Assembly: GCA_913009865.1 (NCBI GenBank)
Contig: CAJVYK010000005.1
Location: 1 to 27,701, forward strand
Source of the DNA: an uncultured bacterium
GTDB lineage: Bacteria > Planctomycetota > Phycisphaerae > Sedimentisphaerales > Anaerobacaceae
Length of the DNA stretch: 27,701 nucleotides
Direction: 5' to 3'
Shown: piece after piece, positions 22,976 to 27,701 of the stretch
Layout of the letters: each line of letters begins with the position of its first letter
Position numbering within the stretch: position 1 is the first letter of the stretch
Translations under genes and position numbers: made by a program
The notes under the pieces: model-generated
Told to the model about the DNA's origin: nothing
The model's input: only the letters and a program-made list of their open reading frames with translations
Databases searched by the model: none

Positions 22976-23029
22976 GGTTCGTGGTTCGCAGTCTATGAAC
23001 TGTAAACTCATAACTACGAACTCATTTTG
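22974..23029. repeat. Period-7 array between rplS and yraN
   Basis: Eight units: atggttc, gtggttc, gcagtct, atgaact, gtaaact, cataact, acgaact, cattttg. The first overlaps the yraN start and the last overlaps the rplS stop, so the array fills the whole gap. Confidence 0.75.
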
Positions 23030-23390
23030 AGACGGTGTGTTTGCTGTGTCGCTGAGCGAGCCGTACCGCTTTGCCGGTTCGCTTGCGGAGGAAATACAGT
23101 TTTGCACGCCTTGTCTTACCGCTTCGAATCGCCTTGACGTCCACAACATTGGGCGAATGAAGGGGAAAAATCCGCTCCACGCCCTCATTTCCAATAACCC
23201 GCCGAACCGTGAAGGTTTCGTTAATCCCACGGCCCTTGCGGGCGATTACCGTACCGGTAAATATCTGAATCCGCTCCTTGCCGCCCTCCCTGATTCTGCA
23301 ACGCACATCAACTATATCGCCTATTTCGAAATATGGCGTATCTTCTTTAAGCCCCTTGCGCTCGACCGCGTCCAACATTTCTGTTTTCAC
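23022..23390 (-). CDS. rplS: 50S ribosomal protein L19
   Basis: 122 residues. bL19 lies at the 30S-50S interface. Recognisable: FEIGDIVDVRCRIREGGKER, IQIFTGTVIARKGRGINETF, TVRRVIGNEGVERIFPLHSP and KTRRAKLYFLRKRTGKAVRL. The start is GTG 23390, chosen because GGGAGA lies seven bases upstream; an ATG four codons later (MLDAVERKG) is the alternative. It lies 257 bp after trmD. That spacer holds a short period-7 stretch (ttactat, tgactat), a perfect hairpin attcctgc aaaa gcaggaat (23540-23559) and no gene. Confidence 0.97.
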   Translation of the reverse strand: MKTEMLDAVERKGLKEDTPYFEIGDIVDVRCRIREGGKERIQIFTGTVIARKGRGINETFTVRRVIGNEGVERIFPLHSPNVVDVKAIRSGKTRRAKLYFLRKRTGKAVRLAQRHSKHTVSK

Positions 23391-23539
23391 TAATCTATCT
23401 CCCGTATTGTTTACTATTGACTATTTGCCGTTGTTTCTGAGTTCGGATTTCCAATTTCTTTTTCAATAATAAAACTCACCGTTCTTGAGTCCGGCTTTAA
23501 TATAACCACAGTTTTTACAATATGATAAGGGTATCTGTC

Positions 23540-23559
23540 ATTCCTGCAAAAGCAGGAAT
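23540..23559. repeat. Perfect intergenic hairpin between trmD and rplS
   Basis: An 8-bp stem attcctgc / gcaggaat with loop aaaa. No T run on either side, so it is unlikely to be an intrinsic terminator; probably a dispersed palindrome or an attenuating structure between trmD and rplS. Confidence 0.6.
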
Positions 23560-23647
23560 CTAAATCTATAAAAAACAGTGTAAATCTGTGTCAAAAAAAC
23601 AGAACCGGTTAGTTTAAGTTCAATAATAAATAGAAAACAGTAAAAAG

Positions 23648-24325
23648 TCAACCCAAAAGGTCTGGCCGGCATTTCTTTGTCCGCTCCATTGCCTGCCGGC
23701 GTCGCCATTCGGCTATTTTACCGTGGTCGCCGCTCAAAAGGATTTCAGGCACTTTCATATCGCGAAAACCTGGCGGCCTCGTATATTGCGGATACTCCAG
23801 AAGTCCTTTGCTGAAGGAATCATCCTTAGCCGAATCTTCATCGCCCAGTACGCCTGCTAATAATCTAACTACCGCATCAATAATCACCATAGCCGCCAAT
23901 TCACCGCCGGTTAAGACAAAATCACCTATCGAGATTTGCTCTGCCCCAAGGCCGATTCGGATTCGCTCATCGAACCCTTCGTATCTGCCTGCGATTAAAA
24001 TCAGCCGGCCTTCTTTACTCAACTCAACAGCTTTTGCCTGATTAAATTTTTGTCCCTGCGGCGTTAGCAGTACAACCCTGCCCTTTTCGGCTGAGAGTTT
24101 TTCGACATACTCGCAACAATCGAAAACCGGCCCCGGCATCATAACCATACCCGGCCCACCGCCGTACGGCTTGTCATCGACCCTTTTATAATTGTCAGCG
24201 GCGAAATCTCTTATATTAGTAAGAACAACATCAATCAGCCCATTGTCCCGGGCCCTCTTTAATATCGAGCAGTCCAGAGGCGATTGGAACATTTCGGGAA
24301 AAAGCGTTAGGACATCAATTCTCAT
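23648..24325 (-). CDS. trmD: tRNA (guanine-N1)-methyltransferase
   Basis: 225 residues. A SPOUT-class enzyme that methylates G37 of tRNAs with S-adenosylmethionine to prevent frameshifting. Seen: RIDVLTLFPEMFQSPLDCSI, YGGGPGMVMMPGPV, the cofactor knot LIAGRYEGFDERI and SIGDFVLTGGELAAMVIIDA, and the C-terminal YPQYTRPPGFRDMKVPEILL and GDHGKIAEWRR. It lacks the longest C-terminal tails but is complete. The ATG lies inside the rpsP end (11-nt overlap), so it is translationally coupled. rimM, which usually lies between rpsP and trmD, is missing here. Confidence 0.98.
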   Translation of the reverse strand: MRIDVLTLFPEMFQSPLDCSILKRARDNGLIDVVLTNIRDFAADNYKRVDDKPYGGGPGMVMMPGPVFDCCEYVEKLSAEKGRVVLLTPQGQKFNQAKAVELSKEGRLILIAGRYEGFDERIRIGLGAEQISIGDFVLTGGELAAMVIIDAVVRLLAGVLGDEDSAKDDSFSKGLLEYPQYTRPPGFRDMKVPEILLSGDHGKIAEWRRRQAMERTKKCRPDLLG

Positions 24326-25070
24326 TTGTCTTATCTGTCGAATCGCTCGGAGCGGCTTGCTTCTCTTCCTTCTCTACCGGCTCAGTTTTTTCAGCTTCGT
24401 CTTTAGCTTTTTTCTCATCCTTGACTTTGGCTTCTTCTTCCGGCTCGACTTTTATTTCGGCTTCGGCTTTTGCCTTCTCTTCAGTTTCCGGCTCGACTTT
24501 TGTTTCAGCTTCGGCTTTCGCCTTTTCTTCATCCTCGGCCTTTGCTTTTGCCTCGGCTTCGGCTTTCGCCTTTTCTTCATCCTCGGCCTTTGCTTTTGCC
24601 TCGGCTTCGGCTTTCGCCTTTTCTTCATCCTCGGCCTTTGCTTTTGCTTCGGCTTCGGCTTTTGCTTTCGCCTTTTCTTCGGCCTTGGCCTTGGCTTCTT
24701 CTTCAGCCGTCTCGGCTGTCTTTTCAAGGGCGATTCTGTCGGCCTTTGTAAAGGGCTTGCCTTTAGCACGGGCTATGGCCCTGGCCTTTGCCTGCCGCTC
24801 GGCTTTCTGGTCGGCATATTTATGCTTTAGACCCTGGCGAAGCAGGATTTGCGAGACCGTATCGGACGGTATTGCTCCTTTGTCGAGCCAATACTTTACT
24901 CGCTCGACGTTGAGTACAATCTGCTTACTCGAATCCTTTTCAATCGGGTCATAATGCCCTAATTTTTCAAGGATTCTGCCATCGCGCGGCGTTCGCGATT
25001 CGACGGCGTTGATTCTAAAAAACGGCCGATGCCGCCTGCCCATCCTGGTCATTCTCAATTTTACTGCCAT
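24315..25070 (-). CDS. rpsP: 30S ribosomal protein S16 with long charged C-terminal tail
   Basis: 251 residues against 80-90 for ordinary bS16. The first ~85 are normal: MAVKLRMTRMGRRHRPFFRI, DGRILEKLGHYDPIEKDSSK, VERVKYWLDKGAIPSDTVSQ. A basic bridge (KAERQAKARAIARAKGKPF) follows, then ~150 residues made almost only of Ala, Lys and Glu with three 16-residue repeats (EDEEKAKAEAEAKAKA), and an acidic end. The tail is expected to be a long single helix or disordered. S16 helps 30S assembly; the tail's role is unknown. It overlaps trmD. The tail is in frame with no stop and keeps a strongly biased composition, so it is coding. Confidence 0.95.
   Translation of the reverse strand: MAVKLRMTRMGRRHRPFFRINAVESRTPRDGRILEKLGHYDPIEKDSSKQIVLNVERVKYWLDKGAIPSDTVSQILLRQGLKHKYADQKAERQAKARAIARAKGKPFTKADRIALEKTAETAEEEAKAKAEEKAKAKAEAEAKAKAEDEEKAKAEAEAKAKAEDEEKAKAEAEAKAKAEDEEKAKAEAETKVEPETEEKAKAEAEIKVEPEEEAKVKDEKKAKDEAEKTEPVEKEEKQAAPSDSTDKTNEN
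24531..24674. repeat. Three 48-bp tandem repeats in the rpsP tail
   Basis: Copies begin at 24531, 24579 and 24627, each with atcctcggcc at its start, and are nearly identical. Each encodes 16 residues. Because 48 is a multiple of three, copy number can change without shifting the frame. Confidence 0.9.
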
Positions 25071-25153
25071 AATTTTTACCTTTCTATTAGTCGTTTATAA
25101 TCAATTTCCGCAACTCCGATACAACCGGGGCCACAAAACAGGTTTGCAAAGAT

Positions 25154-25183
25154 ATCATAATTCTATTGGTCGGGTAAATTCAA
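25154..25183 (-). promoter_or_regulatory. Promoter candidate for rpsP
   Basis: On the minus strand: TTGAAT (25178-25183), 18-bp spacer, TATGAT (25154-25159). It lies over the end of the upstream unknown gene and would start transcription about 77 nt before rpsP. Confidence 0.35.
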
Positions 25184-26275
25184 TTTACGTAGATTAATAA
25201 CAGAAACTAACCGATAGGTCTGATCGGTTCCAACTGCAGGTTTCAGTACGATTTTAGGTACTTCGAGAATTCTTTTGGCAGCAAGCCGCTCAAGCAGTTC
25301 ATAGCAGAGTTCATGATAGACTATCACAAGAGCTTGTGCCGGTGTAACGCCGAGCATTTTAGCTGCTTCTTGTACATCGATATCTGTCATAACTTCATTG
25401 GCGAACTTACGGCTGACTTTGCCAAAGGTTTGGGCTGTCTCTGAAGCGGGGTCAATAATATATACACGCCCTATGCCTTTCTCATCGACCAGTCCGTATT
25501 GAGCTAAGGCCTGTCTTGCCTTTTGACCTTTTAGGGGCTGGCTATTAGTCACCGATTGTATCAACTCACTTTCATATTTTTTTATAATTTGGTGGACTAT
25601 AGATGGCGTAGGTGTGGTTCGGCTCCAGGTAATTTTGACTGCGCCATTCTGAATATCACTATAGGTATTGGTGCCGACGCGATAAGGGTGATTCGGATAC
25701 TTCAGCCATGTTGTAGCGGTAATTGAGGAGTCGGTTTTCTTGAGTTGTTTTTTTAATTCGACGTTCAGCGTATTCCACGCTATCGGCCCATCCATCACTA
25801 TAGACCAGACGACGTGGTATAGCATTTCCTTGCGATTTTTCAGATATGGTGTAATTTTTTTTATTATCTGCTCAGCTTTCGGCAAAACCTTTGATGCGGT
25901 ATTTTCAACTATTTTTTGAAGTTTGTCTTTTTTCTCTCCCCAAATTGCCGGGAAAGCCAATTTATAGTTTGTCCCAACTTTTCTAACAAGCTTGCCTCGT
26001 TGTAGTTTTTGCAGACGAGCTTTCAAGTCCGGAATCTGCAAGGATTCAAGTTTTTCGGCTGTTACTTCGGTCATACAGGCATTGAGAATGGGATTATTCT
26101 TCAGGTCGCTCAAAGCATTCCAGTCGATACCGGCGTTATAATTATTAAAGTACAGTCTGAATACAATTTCCTTTGTCGGCTTGTCCTCTGCTCCAAGAGC
26201 TTGACTGGCTTTTTGCGTGCTATGAAAAATGCTGGTAGCGACAAGAAGCGAAAATATATTTTTTCTTACTGCCAT
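25163..26275 (-). CDS. Exported protein of unknown function
   Basis: 370 residues. The N-terminus MAVRKNIFSLLVATSIFHST followed by QKASQALGAED looks like a weak signal peptide, so the protein is probably exported. No domain is recognised. One segment, LQIPDLKARLQKLQRGKLVR followed by KVGTNYKLAFPAIWGE, resembles a winged-helix or similar small fold, but an exported transcription factor is unlikely. A later segment DIDVQEAAKMLGVTPAQALV followed by IVYHELCYELLERLA is helical and could be a binding surface. No zinc or hydrolase motif is evident. It lies 10 nt after the small gene at 26286-26615, suggesting one transcript ffh - small gene - this gene - rpsP. Confidence 0.7.
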   Translation of the reverse strand: MAVRKNIFSLLVATSIFHSTQKASQALGAEDKPTKEIVFRLYFNNYNAGIDWNALSDLKNNPILNACMTEVTAEKLESLQIPDLKARLQKLQRGKLVRKVGTNYKLAFPAIWGEKKDKLQKIVENTASKVLPKAEQIIKKITPYLKNRKEMLYHVVWSIVMDGPIAWNTLNVELKKQLKKTDSSITATTWLKYPNHPYRVGTNTYSDIQNGAVKITWSRTTPTPSIVHQIIKKYESELIQSVTNSQPLKGQKARQALAQYGLVDEKGIGRVYIIDPASETAQTFGKVSRKFANEVMTDIDVQEAAKMLGVTPAQALVIVYHELCYELLERLAAKRILEVPKIVLKPAVGTDQTYRLVSVINLRKLNLPDQ

Positions 26276-26285
26276 ATTCTTTTTC

Positions 26286-26615
26286 TTAGTTCGTTTTTTT
26301 TGTCGTTGATTTCCGCAAATCTCGGGACAATTGAGACGGAGAAGTTTTTTTGCTGTGTAAAGCGTAGCCGTTCATGAAAATGGCAAAATTGGCCTGGTCA
26401 ATCCTGGCGTCGTCTGCGATTTTCTGTATCTGCTCATCGGTTAACTCAGCAGCGGTTTGCCTTTCAGCCGGCGTCATTATCGCCACCGCCCTTTTTAACT
26501 GCTCCAATTCCTCGGCTGTAGGCGCTGCCAGCATTGCCAATTCGCTGCTGCCGTCGATATCCTTGAATCTACTTCTTACCAGTTTACCATATTCGCTGCC
26601 AACAAATCTGGCCAA
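26286..26615 (-). CDS. Small protein of unknown function downstream of ffh
   Basis: About 109 residues, mostly helical: SELAMLAAPTAEELEQLKRA, IMTPAERQTAAELTDEQIQK and IADDARIDQANFAIFMNGYA, with a basic tail. No family recognised. The start is uncertain: TTG 26615 is the first accepted start codon, but the frame stays open upstream to the ffh stop with coding-like residues (KISIDQYLKELARF), so initiation at a rare codon (ATT) near 26642 is possible. It lies 35 nt after ffh and 10 nt before the exported gene, so the three are probably co-transcribed. Confidence 0.65.
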   Translation of the reverse strand: MARFVGSEYGKLVRSRFKDIDGSSELAMLAAPTAEELEQLKRAVAIMTPAERQTAAELTDEQIQKIADDARIDQANFAIFMNGYALHSKKTSPSQLSRDLRKSTTKKTN

Positions 26616-26650
26616 TTCTTTTAGGTATTGGTCAATCGAAATTTTCCGCT

Positions 26651-27701
26651 TTATCGCCGTTTTATCTTACCTCTTCGCAGAATTTTTCTTTTTCTTTTCG
26701 AGCGTTGTTTTATTTTTCTGCCCGCTCCCATAGCAGCGCTTATCGTATCCATATTAAATCCGCCTGACAGCAGACTCTTAAGTCCGCCGAATTTTCCGCC
26801 GCTAAAGGCCTTCATCATATCTCTGCTTCGTTTAAATGTTTTTACCAAACCGGAAACATCATTGGCTTCCACGCCTGCGCCTGCGGCGATTCGTCTTCTG
26901 CGAGACGAATCTATAGTATCCGGCTCTCGCCTTTCCTGATTCGTCATCGAATGGACAATGCCCTCGATTTGCTTCAACTGCCCGTCGTCAAAATCCATAT
27001 CCCCGAGTTTGCTGCCCACTCCCGGCAGCATTTTGAGCATATCTTTCATACCGCCCATTTTTTTTACGGACTGCATCTGTCTCAGGAAATCATTGAAGTC
27101 GAAACTGCCCTTGGCCATTTTCTTTTGCAGTTTCTCTGCTTCTTCTGCCTCGAAATGTTCCTGAGCTTTTTCCACCAGCGTTACGACATCGCCCATCCCT
27201 AAGATTCTGCCGGCCATACGGTCGGGGTGAAATTCCTCGAGTTTGTCCAGTTTTTCACCGACCCCGATGAACTTAATGGGTTTGCCGGTTACGGCTTTTA
27301 CACTCAGTGCCGCTCCGCCGCGGGCATCGCCATCCAGTTTTGTCAGGATAACGCCATCGAGTTCCAGCCGGTCGTTGAACTCTTTAGCCGAGTTGACGGC
27401 ATCCTGGCCGGTCATCGAATCACAGACCAGATAAATCTGGTGCGGCTTTACCGCCTTTGCCACATCGGCTATTTCAGACATCATTTCTTCGTCTATATGC
27501 AGCCGGCCGGCGGTGTCGATTACCACTACATCAAAGTCATTTTTTTTAGCATATTTTACGGCATTTTTCGCAACTTTTACCGCATTTTCACTCTTTTCGC
27601 TGTAAACTTCCGCTCCTATTTGCTCACCTAACACGATTAATTGTTCAATAGCAGCCGGTCTTTGCAGGTCATCAGCCGCCAGGAGCGTTTTTAGACCGGA
27701 A
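26651..27701 (-). CDS. ffh: Signal recognition particle protein Ffh, 5' end beyond the window
   Basis: About 350 of roughly 450 residues lie in the window. The frame is open to the right edge (GLKTLLAADDLQRPAAIEQL continues into VLGEQIGAEVYSE), so the GTG at 27634 is internal. GTPase motifs: DVVVIDTAGRLHIDEEMMSE (G3), ILTKLDGDARGGAALSV (G4) and FIGVGEKLDKLEEFHP (G5). The M domain follows, with MLKMLPGVGSKL and the RNA-binding segment SSRRRRIAAGAGVEANDVS, ending in a basic tail. It binds the SRP RNA encoded at 2909-3004 and delivers ribosomes to FtsY. It begins the block ffh - two unknowns - rpsP - trmD - rplS. Confidence 0.98.
   Translation of the reverse strand, partial: SGLKTLLAADDLQRPAAIEQLIVLGEQIGAEVYSEKSENAVKVAKNAVKYAKKNDFDVVVIDTAGRLHIDEEMMSEIADVAKAVKPHQIYLVCDSMTGQDAVNSAKEFNDRLELDGVILTKLDGDARGGAALSVKAVTGKPIKFIGVGEKLDKLEEFHPDRMAGRILGMGDVVTLVEKAQEHFEAEEAEKLQKKMAKGSFDFNDFLRQMQSVKKMGGMKDMLKMLPGVGSKLGDMDFDDGQLKQIEGIVHSMTNQERREPDTIDSSRRRRIAAGAGVEANDVSGLVKTFKRSRDMMKAFSGGKFGGLKSLLSGGFNMDTISAAMGAGRKIKQRSKRKRKILRRGKIKRR

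Noticed and set aside
22976..23230. Upstream extension of yraN
   Set aside because: It overlaps rplS in another frame and passes through a repeat array; YraN homology starts at MNFPLNRRKLL.
24421..24954. Plus-strand Ser/Ala/Phe-rich frames opposite rpsP
   Set aside because: They are mirror frames of the Lys/Ala/Glu repeats of the S16 tail; low complexity only.
27627..27634. Start of ffh at GTG 27634
   Set aside because: The frame continues upstream with conserved Ffh residues (LLAADDLQRPAAIEQL), so this codon is internal.

Overview
The window is a stretch of bacterial chromosome that looks like a planctomycete of the class Phycisphaerae (Sedimentisphaerales-like), probably from a metagenome assembly. 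Evidence: an H-X9-DG type pseudopilin, a PEP-CTERM surface protein, a dockerin-like EF-hand surface protein, a large accessory sigma factor of planctomycete style, an ffh-rpsP-trmD-rplS block without rimM, and many intergenic repeats. Lineage is inferred from protein style only. The first 58 bases are not biological: they are an Illumina P7/index adapter, so the left edge is an uncleaned contig end.

Layout. 59-5507: a 5'-truncated sigma-70 family factor, a flavin-reductase remnant, proC, a small ferredoxin on the minus strand, the SRP RNA gene (ffs, absent from ORF calls), a four-helix-bundle gene between period-7 repeat arrays, then dnaX and recR. 5508-9944: rpoN, a winged-helix regulator with a membrane partner, and a phosphomannomutase/phosphoglucomutase. 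9945-12405: a secreted protein with an Ada-like metal-binding tail, a LexA/S24-type repressor, and a REP palindrome plus RAYT transposase unit. 12397-16347 (minus): a cobalamin riboswitch and intrinsic terminator, followed by DUF4465/PEP-CTERM protein, dockerin-type surface protein, pseudopilin and comF. 16427-21198 (minus): a tail-anchored coiled-coil protein, rpoD and dnaG. 21638-27701 (minus): tatD, yraN, rplS, trmD, rpsP with a very long charged tail, two unknown genes, and ffh running off the right edge.

How it fits together. Most genes are housekeeping: replication and repair (dnaX, recR, dnaG, comF, tatD), three sigma factors (sigma-54, the primary sigma-70 and the accessory sigma), and the SRP RNA plus Ffh pair. 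The accessory part with most biological content is the riboswitch operon, which appears to put two exported surface proteins under cobalamin control. They may capture corrinoids at the cell surface, but no transporter is visible here.

The other theme is repeats. Degenerate arrays with a seven-base period but different unit sequences sit at many gene borders, and one runs in frame through dnaG. A modular hairpin family recurs at 8423, 15848 and about 21317. The REP/RAYT unit supplies stop codons to two neighbouring genes.
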